A stretch of 64,000 nt of DNA, from assembly GCA_964561545.1 (NCBI GenBank), contig CAZLQF010000002.1, forward strand, positions 1 to 64,000, written 5' to 3'. The notes under the pieces were generated by a model. The model worked only from the letters and a program-made list of their open reading frames with translations. It ran no database searches and was not told the DNA's origin. Origin of the DNA: CAZLQF01 sp964561545. Lineage in GTDB: Bacteria; Bacteroidota; Bacteroidia; CAILMK01; CAYYUA01. This document shows, piece after piece, positions 15,868 through 24,169 of the stretch (position 1 is the first letter of the stretch; each line of letters starts with the position of its first letter). Both the position numbers and the translations under genes were made by a program.

Positions 15868-17103
15868 ATGGCAGAAATGCAGGAATTGCTCAGGCAATTT
15901 GAAAATAAAGCACCAGAAATTGTATTTGAGTGGAAAGATCCCGAAACGGAGGCCGAAGGTTGGGTGGTCATCAATTCTTTAAGAGGGGGTGCTGCGGGTG
16001 GAGGCACTCGCATGCGTAAAGGACTCGATAAAAATGAAGTGGTCTCGCTGGCCAAAACCATGGAGATCAAGTTTGCCAACTGTGGTCCCTCAATCGGTGG
16101 TGCAAAATCGGGCATTAATTTTGACCCTTCGGATCCAAGGAAGAAGGGCGTATTGGATCGTTGGTTTCGAGCAGTTGCCCCATTATTAAGGGAATATTAT
16201 GGAACTGGGGGTGACCTCAACATAGATGAAGTCCAAGAAGTCATCCCCATTACTGAGGCTTATGGCCTTATGCATCCGCAGCAAGGCATCCTCAATGGTC
16301 ATTTTTTTCCTAATGAGCAGGAAAAAAACCGCAAGATCCTACAATTAAGAAAAGGCGTTTCCAAAGAAGTACACAGCGAAAGATACACCCCCGAACCTTC
16401 AAGAAAATACGTAATTGCTGACCTAATAACGGGTTATGGAGTAGCTGAATCGGTCAAACATTTTTATGACTTGTATGGAGGAGCGATTGAAAATAAAAAA
16501 GTCATTATTCAAGGCTGGGGCAATGTCTCTTCCGCCGCGGCTTTTTATTTAGCACAACAAGGTGCCCAAATCATAGGGATCATAGATAGCGGGGGCGGTA
16601 TTATTCAGGAAAAAGGATTAAGTTTTGAAGAGGTAAGAGAATTGTTTTTACTGAAAAAACAAAACCAGTTACCTCATGAATATGTAACACCTTACGAAAC
16701 TGTAAATGAACAAATTTGGGACTTGCCAGCTGATGTTTTAATTCCCGGAGCAGCTTCCCGGCTACTTACCACCAATCAATTGCAACGGTTGTACAATGCA
16801 GGTTTGGAGTTGATTTGTTCAGGCGCCAATGTTCCTTTTGCGGATCAGGAAATCTTTTATGGCCCCATTGCTCAATATGCTGACAAACAATTTTGCGTAA
16901 TTCCTGATTTCATTGCTAATAGTGGAATGGCAAGAGTTTTTGCCTTCCTTATGCAAAACAACATACAAATTGCTGATAATGCGATTTTCAGTGATGTATC
17001 CAATAATATTCGTGAGGCCCTCAAAACTGTTTATCAAGAAAATAAATCTGGTAAGAATTTTATGGAAACCGCTTATCGGGTTTCTTTAAATAAAATTATA
17101 TAA
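15868..17103 (+). CDS. Glu/Leu/Phe/Val dehydrogenase family protein
   Basis: A cytoplasmic amino-acid dehydrogenase of 411 residues that would interconvert an amino acid and its 2-oxo acid with NAD(P)H and ammonia. The dimerisation/catalytic domain contains GGAAGGGTRM and the substrate Lys motif GGAKSGINFDP, then YYGTGGDLNIDEV. The NAD(P)-binding Rossmann domain has IIQGWGNVSSAAA. Length fits the family. An in-frame ATG at 15802 would add 22 hydrophobic residues unlike the family. A TAnnTTTG box (15836-15843) lies inside that extension, so the ATG at 15868 is preferred. Substrate (Glu or a branched-chain amino acid) is not decided. It ends seven bases from the convergent permease gene. Confidence 0.88.
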   Translation: MAEMQELLRQFENKAPEIVFEWKDPETEAEGWVVINSLRGGAAGGGTRMRKGLDKNEVVSLAKTMEIKFANCGPSIGGAKSGINFDPSDPRKKGVLDRWFRAVAPLLREYYGTGGDLNIDEVQEVIPITEAYGLMHPQQGILNGHFFPNEQEKNRKILQLRKGVSKEVHSERYTPEPSRKYVIADLITGYGVAESVKHFYDLYGGAIENKKVIIQGWGNVSSAAAFYLAQQGAQIIGIIDSGGGIIQEKGLSFEEVRELFLLKKQNQLPHEYVTPYETVNEQIWDLPADVLIPGAASRLLTTNQLQRLYNAGLELICSGANVPFADQEIFYGPIAQYADKQFCVIPDFIANSGMARVFAFLMQNNIQIADNAIFSDVSNNIREALKTVYQENKSGKNFMETAYRVSLNKII

Positions 17104-17110
17104 AAAGTTA

Positions 17111-17971
17111 CTACCTGCCTCGATACCAAACCAAACCATTGTTGGGACCGAAAAGAAAAGCCAGTAAGAATTCAAGTCCTACAATGGTAGCCATAGAACC
17201 AGCGATAGAAACGTTGAGCCATGCGGCCATATAATAACCGCCAATAGCAGCTAAAATACCTGACATTGCAGCAAGGTAAAGCATACTGGAAAAACGCTCA
17301 GTTAATAGATAAGCAGTGGCGGCAGGTCCGATTAAAAAAGCCACCACAAGGATGGCACCAACAGACTCAAATGAGACAACGGTCGTTAAGGATACCAATC
17401 CCATCAAAAGGTAATGCCATAACTGGGTTGAGAGCCCCAGAGATTTGGCATAAGAATCATCAAATGTAGTTAGGTAAAAACCTTTATAACCTTGCCACAC
17501 AATTCCCGATACAATAAGTAAGGCACTCCCTACCATCCATACATTACGCGGTCCAAGATTAGTACCACTCTGGGTCACCCACAAATCCAAAGGCACATAA
17601 GCAATTTCGCCATATAAAACGCAGTCTTGGTCCAAATCTACCTGGTCAGCAAATGCAGAGATCAAAATTATACCCAATGCAAAGAGCCAGGTAAAGGCGA
17701 TGCCAATAGATGCATCCGTTTGAAGCTTGGCTTTGTTATGAAAAGTTTCGATTAAAAAAGTAGTGAGCAAACCAACGAGCGCAGCTCCAACCAGCATCGG
17801 CAGAGAGGCCCTGGAACCTGAAATTAAGAAAGCAATCACAATGCCGGGTAAAACAGCATGTGATATAGCATCCCCAATCATGGCCATTTTACGAAGAATC
17901 AGAAAGCTCCCTAACGTGCTGCAAGCCACAGCTACCAAACTTCCTGTCAATATAATCCAAAATGCGTCCAT
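17111..17971 (-). CDS. Metal ABC transporter permease (second subunit)
   Basis: A 286-residue integral membrane protein of the ABC-3 (TroC/ZnuB/MntB) family with about eight to nine hydrophobic segments. Family blocks are seen: GSFLILRKMAMIGDAISHAVLPGI near residue 20-45, TDASIGIAFTWLFALGI, and VAFLIGPAATAYLLT near 215. It would form half of the membrane channel together with the larger permease encoded upstream, importing Mn, Zn or Fe. A 188-base gap separates it from that permease gene, wider than in the rest of the operon, so it may be less tightly coupled. Confidence 0.9.
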   Translation of the reverse strand: MDAFWIILTGSLVAVACSTLGSFLILRKMAMIGDAISHAVLPGIVIAFLISGSRASLPMLVGAALVGLLTTFLIETFHNKAKLQTDASIGIAFTWLFALGIILISAFADQVDLDQDCVLYGEIAYVPLDLWVTQSGTNLGPRNVWMVGSALLIVSGIVWQGYKGFYLTTFDDSYAKSLGLSTQLWHYLLMGLVSLTTVVSFESVGAILVVAFLIGPAATAYLLTERFSSMLYLAAMSGILAAIGGYYMAAWLNVSIAGSMATIVGLEFLLAFLFGPNNGLVWYRGR

Positions 17972-18159
17972 GGTACTTTTTTCTTTATTTTTTGGTTATG
18001 GCTTTTGCACATCGATTAAATGAAACTCAGTATTACCATTAAAAATCCGAAATCCTAACTTCAAAACTTGAAACCTGTTTAGCCTTGTATGAATTACTCA
18101 AATCAAATTATTTCCTGGTAACTTGTTTTAAAACATTGAAATCCATGCTATTTTAGGCA

Positions 18160-19467
18160 TTATTTAGGTTGCCCACCTTCATAAGGAATTTCTGATTGAT
18201 GCGGATCCTTCTCGGGGTAATCCATCATCGCTTTCAACTTGGTTTCCATTTCGGGCGTAATGACATGCTCAATTCCCTCAGCATCATGATGAACATGATC
18301 AGGAGCTATGTTCATATACTCCGTTAAGTAAAGCTCCCAAAGCCTATGCAGCCTTGTAATGCGTTGGCCTTCTGCCCACCCTTTTTCTTTTAATTGCCAA
18401 CCATCACTCGTCTTTTTCACCAGATTTTCTTTTTGCAATCTTTTCAGGCCTTTTCGCAACTCATTCTTACGAAAACTCCGATATTGCTTAATAACTTCTT
18501 CCGATCCAGGCTGGGCTGTGGTACCATTTTCCTCACCCAACTGGTAGAGTGCCTTTAAAATATTTTCCTTAATCCTTTTCCGTTTGTTTTTTCTTTGCCT
18601 TACAAAACGTGGCAGCAATCCTGACTTGGGAGCAAATAATAAAGAAGCAAAGGCTATAATGGAAACGATCATCACAATCCAGGGCCCCGTTGGCATCCCG
18701 GAAGCAGAATAAGAAACAAAAGCACCTAAGAGAGCCGATAAAGCTCCAAACACTGCGGCAAGGACCACCATATACGTCAAGTAGTGTGTCCAAAACCGGG
18801 CCGCTGCAGCTGGTGTAATTAACAAAGCTGCCATTAAAACCACTCCTACCGCTTGTATGCCCAAAGCTATGGTTAAAACCGTAAGGGATGCTAACAAGAA
18901 CTCATAAAGCGGCACGTTCAAACCCAAAACCTTGGCGTGTTGAGGGTCAAAAGCTATCAAGGAAAATGGTCTGAAGAACAAAACAACAGTTGCAATGATC
19001 AGTAAGCTTAAAACCGCAAAAGTGATCAAATCTCCTCCGATCATAGAAGCAGCGCTTCCAAATAGAAATTCATCCAAACCCGATTGGCTTGCATTCCCTG
19101 ATTTTTGAATGTAGGTTAATAGCACAATACCAATCCCAAAAAATACTGACAGTACTAAACCAATGGCCGCATCAGGTTTTATTTTAGAATGATTTGAGAT
19201 CCAATCAATGGCATATAAAGACATCCACCCTGTTAAAAACGCACCTATTAAAAGCACCAAAGGGTCTTTGGTCTGGAAAACTAAAAATGCCAAAGCAACA
19301 CCTGGCAATACAGCATGAGCTACAGCATCGCCTACCAACGCCCGTTTTCTAAGAAATGCAAAACATCCCACAATTGCTGAACTAGCGCCGAGCAATAGCG
19401 ACCCAAAAACCACGTACTTAACATTTGGATCTGTAAAAGCGAAGAATTCTATTAACTTCTGGATCAT
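18160..19467 (-). CDS. Metal ABC transporter permease fused to a DtxR-type domain
   Basis: A 435-residue fusion. Residues ~1-285 are an ABC-3 family permease with many membrane helices (FLRKRALVGDAVAHAVLPGV, KPDAAIGLVLSVFFGIGIV, MAALLITPAAAARFW). After a basic linker (RQRKNKRKRIKEN), residues ~300-435 form a winged-helix plus DtxR/MntR dimerisation and metal-binding region: RLHRLWELYLTEY, HVHHDAEGIEHVITPEME, YPEKDPHQSEIP. That C-terminal part closely parallels the free DtxR regulator encoded just upstream. An ordinary permease of this family ends near residue 280-300. The attached domain would face the cytoplasm and could sense intracellular metal and gate or regulate transport; that role is inference. 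Confidence 0.9.
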   Translation of the reverse strand: MIQKLIEFFAFTDPNVKYVVFGSLLLGASSAIVGCFAFLRKRALVGDAVAHAVLPGVALAFLVFQTKDPLVLLIGAFLTGWMSLYAIDWISNHSKIKPDAAIGLVLSVFFGIGIVLLTYIQKSGNASQSGLDEFLFGSAASMIGGDLITFAVLSLLIIATVVLFFRPFSLIAFDPQHAKVLGLNVPLYEFLLASLTVLTIALGIQAVGVVLMAALLITPAAAARFWTHYLTYMVVLAAVFGALSALLGAFVSYSASGMPTGPWIVMIVSIIAFASLLFAPKSGLLPRFVRQRKNKRKRIKENILKALYQLGEENGTTAQPGSEEVIKQYRSFRKNELRKGLKRLQKENLVKKTSDGWQLKEKGWAEGQRITRLHRLWELYLTEYMNIAPDHVHHDAEGIEHVITPEMETKLKAMMDYPEKDPHQSEIPYEGGQPK

Positions 19468-19470
19468 TGC

Positions 19471-20268
19471 TTAACCGTTTGTTTCTTCTCTGGTCGGCTG
19501 TTCGCGTTCATATAAGCGTTGTCCTACTTTGGTAAGCATCGTCAGTTTTCCGCCATAAGCCGCTTTCAACAATTCAGGAGTGAATGCCATTTCCGTGGGG
19601 CCCGAGGCAACCAAACGCGCATTAATCAGCACCAACCAGTCAAAATATTCCTGCACCGATTGAAGATCGTGATGTACCACTACCAATGATCGGCCTTCAT
19701 CCCGCATGGATTTGAAAAGATTGACCAAGGTATTTTCTGTGGAAGCATCTACCCCTGCAAAAGGCTCATCCATGATGTAAAGATCCGCCTCTTGGGCTAA
19801 AGCCCGGGCTATAAATACTCGCTGCTGCTGACCCCCCGAAAGTTGGGAGATCTGGCGGTCTTTCAGTTCCTCCAAACCAACCTTTTGAAGGGCCTCATGG
19901 GCCTTTTGCTTGTCTTCTGTTGACAATCTTTTAAAAATACTTTTCTTACCGTACCTACCCATTAAAGCCACATCATAAACAGTGGCCGGAAAATCCCAAT
20001 CCACGCTTTCTCGTTGAGGAACATAACTTACTTTTTGGCGAACTTGCGCCAAAGGTTGATCAAAAAGCTTGGTAAACCCACTATCACTGCTTACCAAACC
20101 CATAATGCTTTTAAGCAATGTAGTCTTTCCGGACCCATTTGGACCCACAATACCGACCAATTGACCTTTTGGCAATGTAAAATCTATATTCCAAAGCACT
20201 GGTTTTTTATAATAACTTACGGTTAAATCGTGTACTTCTATTACCGGATCTTCAACATGGTGAATCAT
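19471..20268 (-). CDS. Metal ABC transporter ATP-binding protein
   Basis: A 265-residue ABC ATPase that powers metal uptake at the inner face of the membrane. Walker A (GPNGSGKTTLLK), the Q-loop (YVPQRESVDWDFP), signature LSGGQQQR, Walker B (LYIMDEPFAGVD) and the switch His (VVVHHD) are all intact. The Q-loop region with DWDFP is typical of the Mn/Zn group (MntB/ZnuC). It is separated by three bases from the fused permease downstream and seven bases from the binding protein upstream, so the three are one transcription unit. Confidence 0.93.
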   Translation of the reverse strand: MIHHVEDPVIEVHDLTVSYYKKPVLWNIDFTLPKGQLVGIVGPNGSGKTTLLKSIMGLVSSDSGFTKLFDQPLAQVRQKVSYVPQRESVDWDFPATVYDVALMGRYGKKSIFKRLSTEDKQKAHEALQKVGLEELKDRQISQLSGGQQQRVFIARALAQEADLYIMDEPFAGVDASTENTLVNLFKSMRDEGRSLVVVHHDLQSVQEYFDWLVLINARLVASGPTEMAFTPELLKAAYGGKLTMLTKVGQRLYEREQPTREETNG

Positions 20269-20275
20269 GGGCCTT

Positions 20276-21196
20276 TTATTTTAGATGATCTACAATGGTA
20301 TTAACGTTAGATTTTACGGTGCCTATGTACGTACCTTGCTGAGTTCCTTTTTTGCCAAGGGCATCCGAGTACAAAGTGCCACCGATTTCAACTTGATGTC
20401 CTTGTTCCCGGCAACCTTGTACAACCGCTTTTAAGGCCCTTTCCGAAACGGAACTCTCAACAAAAACCGCTTGAATTTTCCTTGCCATAATAAAATCTAC
20501 CATATTCTTGACATCCTTAAGGCCATATTCAGATACGGTAGAAATTCCTTGCAATCCGCGTACTTCGATGTCATAAGCCTCACCAAAATACGCAAAAGCA
20601 TCGTGCGCTGTGATCATCACCCTTTGTTGCTTGGGTATGGTTTTGATCTTTTTACTGATCCATTGATGAAGCGTATCGAGGTTATTCAAATAATCTTTGG
20701 TATTGGTTTGATAGGCCTCAGCGTTGGTGGTATCGTATTGCTGAAGTTGCTTTGAGGCATATTGAATGGCCTCCTGCCAAAGGGATACATCAAACCAAAT
20801 ATGCGGATCATGGGTATAATCATAATTGGGAGCCCCCATTAACGCATCTTTTGGAACTGCCTCCGCCAAAGCGTAGGTAGGTTTTTGACGTGAAAACTTT
20901 TGAAGAATGCTGCCCATCTTTCCTTCCAAATGCAAGCCGTTGTAGAAAACAATATCAGCTTTTCTTAGAAGCTCCAGATCGCCTTGCGTAGCCTTATAAA
21001 CATGCGGGTCAACACCGGGCCCCATGATGCTTTTTACTTGCGCTTCCTTCCCTGCAATATTTTCAAGTGCATCTTTTATAATGTTAGTAGTCGTTACAAT
21101 TAGAGGTTGTTCATTGGTGGTTTCCTTATTTTTTGAACCGCCACAGCCTGCTATAAAAAAAGCTATAAGAAAGATTAAAAAACGCTGCATTTTCAT
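20276..21196 (-). CDS. Metal ABC transporter substrate-binding lipoprotein
   Basis: A 306-residue ZnuA/TroA-type solute-binding lipoprotein. The signal peptide ends in the lipobox IAGC (Cys18). Metal-ligand motifs of the cluster A-I family are visible: GVDPHVYKA, HLEGKM, HDPHIWFDV, TAHDAFAYFGEAY and, near the end, an Asp in YSDALG. The His-rich loop of true ZnuA proteins is reduced, which together with the DtxR-type regulators suggests Mn or Fe rather than Zn; this is not proven. It is the first gene of the operon and follows a consensus promoter at 21238-21268. Confidence 0.9.
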   Translation of the reverse strand: MKMQRFLIFLIAFFIAGCGGSKNKETTNEQPLIVTTTNIIKDALENIAGKEAQVKSIMGPGVDPHVYKATQGDLELLRKADIVFYNGLHLEGKMGSILQKFSRQKPTYALAEAVPKDALMGAPNYDYTHDPHIWFDVSLWQEAIQYASKQLQQYDTTNAEAYQTNTKDYLNNLDTLHQWISKKIKTIPKQQRVMITAHDAFAYFGEAYDIEVRGLQGISTVSEYGLKDVKNMVDFIMARKIQAVFVESSVSERALKAVVQGCREQGHQVEIGGTLYSDALGKKGTQQGTYIGTVKSNVNTIVDHLK

Positions 21197-21237
21197 TTAA
21201 TGGATTCTATTCATATCACATTACCTATTCGTCTGGC

Positions 21238-21268
21238 CAAACTTACCAGCAATTTTACCTTAACCAAA
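21238..21268 (-). promoter_or_regulatory. Consensus Bacteroidota promoter of the metal operon
   Basis: On the minus strand, TTTG (complement of 21265-21268), a 19-base spacer and TAAGTTTG (complement of 21238-21245) match the -33/-7 consensus exactly. The start codon of the binding protein lies about 42 bases downstream. Confidence 0.75.
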
Positions 21269-21274
21269 AATAAG

Positions 21275-21292
21275 TTTTAGGCAAATCTAAAA
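21275..21292. promoter_or_regulatory. Candidate metal-regulator operator palindrome
   Basis: TTTTAG (21275-21280), six bases, then CTAAAA (21287-21292) is an exact inverted repeat just upstream of the -33 element of the metal operon promoter. DtxR/MntR-family operators are AT-rich inverted repeats with a TTAGG-like half-site, and this left half continues TTTTAGG. Binding by the neighbouring DtxR protein is inference. Confidence 0.45.
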
Positions 21293-21559
21293 TTTTAATC
21301 TAAACAACTCGAAAGAATTTTGAGTTTACGTAAACAAGTACTTCATCGAAACTGGATACCAAGAGGTAGCGGTACTTAATCTTTTAGAAGAAAAACGCAA
21401 ATATTGATGATTAAAGGTTCAATCCCCTGAGCAATCTGTTTTTAAGCGGGGGCAATTTTATATTAAATTCCAATAAATCTTGCCTCGTGCACAATCAGCT
21501 TAAGCATCGATAGAGCAGTAGGATTGGTGTAAGCCCTGTTTAATATCCAAAGTCATCAG

Positions 21560-22225
21560 TCAAATAGGTTTCACATACAAGTTCTTACTAACCTGATGGG
21601 ATATAGTCAAATCCTTGTTATCATCGATTTTAATATGATATGAATCGTCAAAATCAAAGTGGTTGAGTACTTCGATCCTGCTGCCAAGCACAATTTTCAT
21701 TTGATCCAGAAATTTGAGGAATTTGGCATCTGAATCTTTTACGCCTACAATAATCGCTTCCTGATGCTGGGTTAAGTCTTTCAATAAGATCTCAGAACGG
21801 TAAGTGTAATTTCCTTCCTTGTCTGGAATTGGGTCTCCATGCGGGTCGTACTTGGGATGCCCTAAAAATCGATCCAAACGTAGGGTCATTTCAGGTGATT
21901 TAATGTGTTCTAATTGTTCAGCTATCACATGTACCTGATCCCACTCAAACTCCAGCTTTTCGACTAAAAAATATTCCCACAATCGGTGCTTCCTAATAAG
22001 ACTCGTGGCGATTTTCCTGCCTTCCTGTGTTAAAGATACGCCTTTATACTTCTCGTAATTGATCAGTTGTTTTTCGTAGAGCTTTTTGAGCATATCAGTT
22101 ACTGAGGCTGCAGTAGTTTCAAGGCCATTGGAAATGGCATTGGTTGAAACATAGTCATCCAACTTTTCCGATAACTGGAATATGGTTTTAAGATAATTTT
22201 CTTCTGCTTGGGAAAGATCTTGCAT
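21560..22225 (-). CDS. DtxR/MntR-family metal-dependent repressor
   Basis: A 221-residue metal-responsive DNA-binding protein. It has an N-terminal winged helix (SQAEENYLKTIFQL, TTAASVTDMLKKLYEK) and a dimerisation domain with metal ligands (RKHRLWEYFLVEKL, VHVIAEQLEHIKSPEM, HPKYDPHGDPIPD). A C-terminal FeoA/SH3-like domain occupies about residues 145-221. The full three-domain form is longer than the Bacillus MntR (~140) and like DtxR/IdeR. The earlier possible start is a TTG at 22234; the ATG at 22225 is chosen. It lies directly upstream of the metal transporter operon and is its likely repressor. Confidence 0.92.
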   Translation of the reverse strand: MQDLSQAEENYLKTIFQLSEKLDDYVSTNAISNGLETTAASVTDMLKKLYEKQLINYEKYKGVSLTQEGRKIATSLIRKHRLWEYFLVEKLEFEWDQVHVIAEQLEHIKSPEMTLRLDRFLGHPKYDPHGDPIPDKEGNYTYRSEILLKDLTQHQEAIIVGVKDSDAKFLKFLDQMKIVLGSRIEVLNHFDFDDSYHIKIDDNKDLTISHQVSKNLYVKPI

Positions 22226-22292
22226 AGACGGCAAAATTAATCAATTTTCCGGGATCCTTTGAAGCGTTAAATGGCCTGATATTTAAGGACTG

Positions 22293-22323
22293 TTTGGATT
22301 TAATTATAAAAATCCTAAATTTG
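22293..22323 (+). promoter_or_regulatory. Consensus Bacteroidota promoter
   Basis: TTTG (22293-22296), a 19-base spacer and TAAATTTG (22316-22323) match the -33/-7 consensus exactly. The ATG of the small lipoprotein follows 16 bases later, so the leader is very short. Confidence 0.8.
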
Positions 22324-22339
22324 CGGCAAAGCGTTTGTT

Positions 22340-22474
22340 ATGCGAAAATATATAGCGTTGGCTGCTTTGTTTATTAGTGCTTTAATGTTTCAGTCCTGTA
22401 ATAAAGAGCAATGCCCTCAATTTGGAACTAATGATATTCAAAAGCAAGAGCAAACAACAACAGCCAAACGTTAA
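22340..22474 (+). CDS. Small putative lipoprotein (44 residues)
   Basis: The peptide starts MRKYIALAALFISALMFQSC: a short basic start, a hydrophobic stretch and a lipobox-like FQSC with Cys20, followed by a 24-residue polar tail rich in Gln, Thr and Lys with one more Cys. It looks like a genuine exported lipopeptide rather than chance because it sits right behind a consensus promoter. Its last 44 bases overlap the start of the ytxJ-like gene in another frame, so the two are probably translated from one message. No function is known. Confidence 0.6.
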   Translation: MRKYIALAALFISALMFQSCNKEQCPQFGTNDIQKQEQTTTAKR

Positions 22475-22790
22475 TTGGAAGTCAATCGAATCAGAAGAGG
22501 AGTTGGTTGAAATTGATCAATCCTCAAAGACTCATCCAGTTGTTATATTTAAGCACTCTTCAAAATGCTTAATTAGTAGACGGGTTCTTCAAAAATTTGA
22601 AAAGGAATTAAATTCCATTGACCAAGTATTGCCCTTTTTTATTGATGTAATCCAAAAAAAAGAACTATCCCATAAAATAGCTACTAAATACCAAGTTGGT
22701 CATCAATCCCCACAGTTATTGGTTATTAAGAATGGCGAATGTATAAACCACGCTTCCCACTCAAATATAAGCACTAAATTTATTAAGTAA
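22431..22790 (+). CDS. ytxJ: Bacillithiol-system redox protein YtxJ-like
   Basis: A 119-residue thioredoxin-fold protein. Key family blocks are WKSIESEEELVEIDQSS, PVVIFKHSSKCLISRRVL (single active-site Cys in the HSxxCxIS motif) and VGHQSPQLLVIKNGE with the cis-Pro. YtxJ proteins are linked to bacillithiol redox chemistry and are thought to reduce bacillithiolated proteins (monothiol bacilliredoxin-like). The true start is taken as the ATG at 22431; a TTG nine bases earlier is in frame. The start lies inside the 3' end of the small lipoprotein gene, suggesting translational coupling. Confidence 0.8.
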   Translation: MIFKSKSKQQQPNVNWKSIESEEELVEIDQSSKTHPVVIFKHSSKCLISRRVLQKFEKELNSIDQVLPFFIDVIQKKELSHKIATKYQVGHQSPQLLVIKNGECINHASHSNISTKFIK

Positions 22791-22913
22791 ACTGGTATTC
22801 TACTTTTAGAATATCCTAATCTTTGAATCATCACAAATTGGGGATGCAGAAGGTCAGGTTTATTGGGACTATCCCCTCAAATTACCGACTTTGTCAGCGT
22901 ATTAATACAAGCT

Positions 22914-23321
22914 TTAATGGAAATTAAAAGTAACCTCTTGTTTAAGGTCTTCCCTTAAACTTAAAGCAACAGGGCAGTTCCTCGCAGCCTTTTCAAGTTT
23001 TTGCTGTTCATCAGCGGAAATTCCAGAGGTTTCTACCTCAAAATGTAACCGGATAACGTCCACTTTTCGAGGATTGCTACCCATAATTTTTTCTACATCA
23101 ACATTGGCAGATTGTAAAGGTATATCGTTATGATTGGAGGTTATGCCCATGATGGTTAGCATACATGTTGCCAATGAAGTAGCCATTAAATCAGTGGGTG
23201 AAAAAGCTTCGCCCTTACCTTTGTTATCTATGGGTGCATCTGTAATAAACTTATTTCCCGACCTAAGGTGCTTAGCTTCTGTTCTTAAATTGCCAAGATA
23301 CTTAACTGCTGATATGCTCAT
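22914..23321 (-). CDS. OsmC family protein
   Basis: A 135-residue OsmC/Ohr-superfamily protein, cytoplasmic, expected to reduce organic hydroperoxides. The first reactive Cys is in DLMATSLATCMLTIMGI and the second in ARNCPVALSLREDLKQEV. The N-terminal Arg-containing strand and the GEAFSPTDL block are also typical. Length fits the short OsmC form. It is divergent from the outer-membrane protein gene at 23390. Its nearness to ytxJ gives a small thiol/peroxide-stress neighbourhood, although the genes are on opposite strands. Confidence 0.88.
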   Translation of the reverse strand: MSISAVKYLGNLRTEAKHLRSGNKFITDAPIDNKGKGEAFSPTDLMATSLATCMLTIMGITSNHNDIPLQSANVDVEKIMGSNPRKVDVIRLHFEVETSGISADEQQKLEKAARNCPVALSLREDLKQEVTFNFH

Positions 23322-23355
23322 ATTACACGTCTACTTTTTAAAACCAAAAAAAAGC

Positions 23356-23363
23356 TATATTTG
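23356..23363 (+). promoter_or_regulatory. -7 promoter box
   Basis: TATATTTG matches the TAnnTTTG -7 consensus, 26 bases before the ATG of the outer-membrane protein gene. No -33 TTTG at the expected distance. Confidence 0.45.
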
Positions 23364-23389
23364 TTAAAGGAAGTAATTAAGCGAAGTTA

Positions 23390-24154
23390 ATGAGAAATAG
23401 CCGGTTTAAAACATTTGCATTTACATTAATAATTGCATTGCTTAGCTTTTCGACCTTTTCTCAAGAAGGTGAAAACGAAGATTATACAGAGATCTTATAC
23501 AAAAATTCCATTAGAGGCGGTGCCATGTTGCACGCTAAAGGATGGGGCTTAACAGGTCAATACGGTCAGCATCAAACAGCTAAGCGATCTTTCCTGTACA
23601 ACTTTGACTTATTGCTTTCAATGAAGCATCCCAAAGAAACAAAAATTGTTAATCCGCTATATGACCAAGCCAAACCTTATGTTTACGGTAAGAAGAATGC
23701 TCTGATTGGCATAAAACCCGGAATTGGTCACAAATTTATTCTTGCCGATAAAAATGAGTCCCTGGGCGTTAGGGTTAGTTTCAATTACAGTTTTGGACCC
23801 ACCATTGGTTTAATAAAGCCTGTATTCCTTGAAATTATTCAGAAAGATTCAGACAATGGCCGACTCGTAACAGAATTTGAAAGGTATCAACCTGATAAGC
23901 ATGTGGACCAAGCTAGGATAAAAGGGGGCGCACCTTTTTTGATGGGGCTTGATAAATCCACCATCAATTGGGGCATTCATATTAAGCCTAACTTTACCTT
24001 TGATTGGGGGCAGGATGCTAAAAACTATAAAACCCTGGAAACTGGTTTAATGGTTGATTATTTTCCCAGAAAAGTCCCCAATTTTGCGTTCATAGAAAAT
24101 AAAAATTTTTTTATAAATCTTTACGTAAGTTTTAGTTTTGGAACCCGTTGGTAA
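23390..24154 (+). CDS. Putative outer-membrane beta-barrel protein
   Basis: A 254-residue exported protein with a signal peptide to about residue 25 (ALLSFSTFSQ). The mature part shows alternating beta-strands with aromatic ends (GGAMLHAKGWGLTGQYGQ, YNFDLLLSMKHPKE, VRVSFNYSFGPTIGL) and ends in a strand with a terminal aromatic (NLYVSFSFGTRW), the usual outer-membrane insertion signal. The family is not named with confidence. It is 15 bases upstream of lipA and probably cotranscribed with it; a functional link is not obvious. Confidence 0.75.
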   Translation: MRNSRFKTFAFTLIIALLSFSTFSQEGENEDYTEILYKNSIRGGAMLHAKGWGLTGQYGQHQTAKRSFLYNFDLLLSMKHPKETKIVNPLYDQAKPYVYGKKNALIGIKPGIGHKFILADKNESLGVRVSFNYSFGPTIGLIKPVFLEIIQKDSDNGRLVTEFERYQPDKHVDQARIKGGAPFLMGLDKSTINWGIHIKPNFTFDWGQDAKNYKTLETGLMVDYFPRKVPNFAFIENKNFFINLYVSFSFGTRW

Positions 24155-24169
24155 ATTAAATCACAACAA

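Larger units (their letters stand above)
21197..21559. other. Intergenic region upstream of the metal operon
   Basis: Besides the operon promoter and nearby palindrome, it contains a 12-base perfect palindrome GTTTACGTAAAC at 21324-21335 that could be a regulator site. No gene is seen between the operon and the DtxR gene. Confidence 0.4.
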
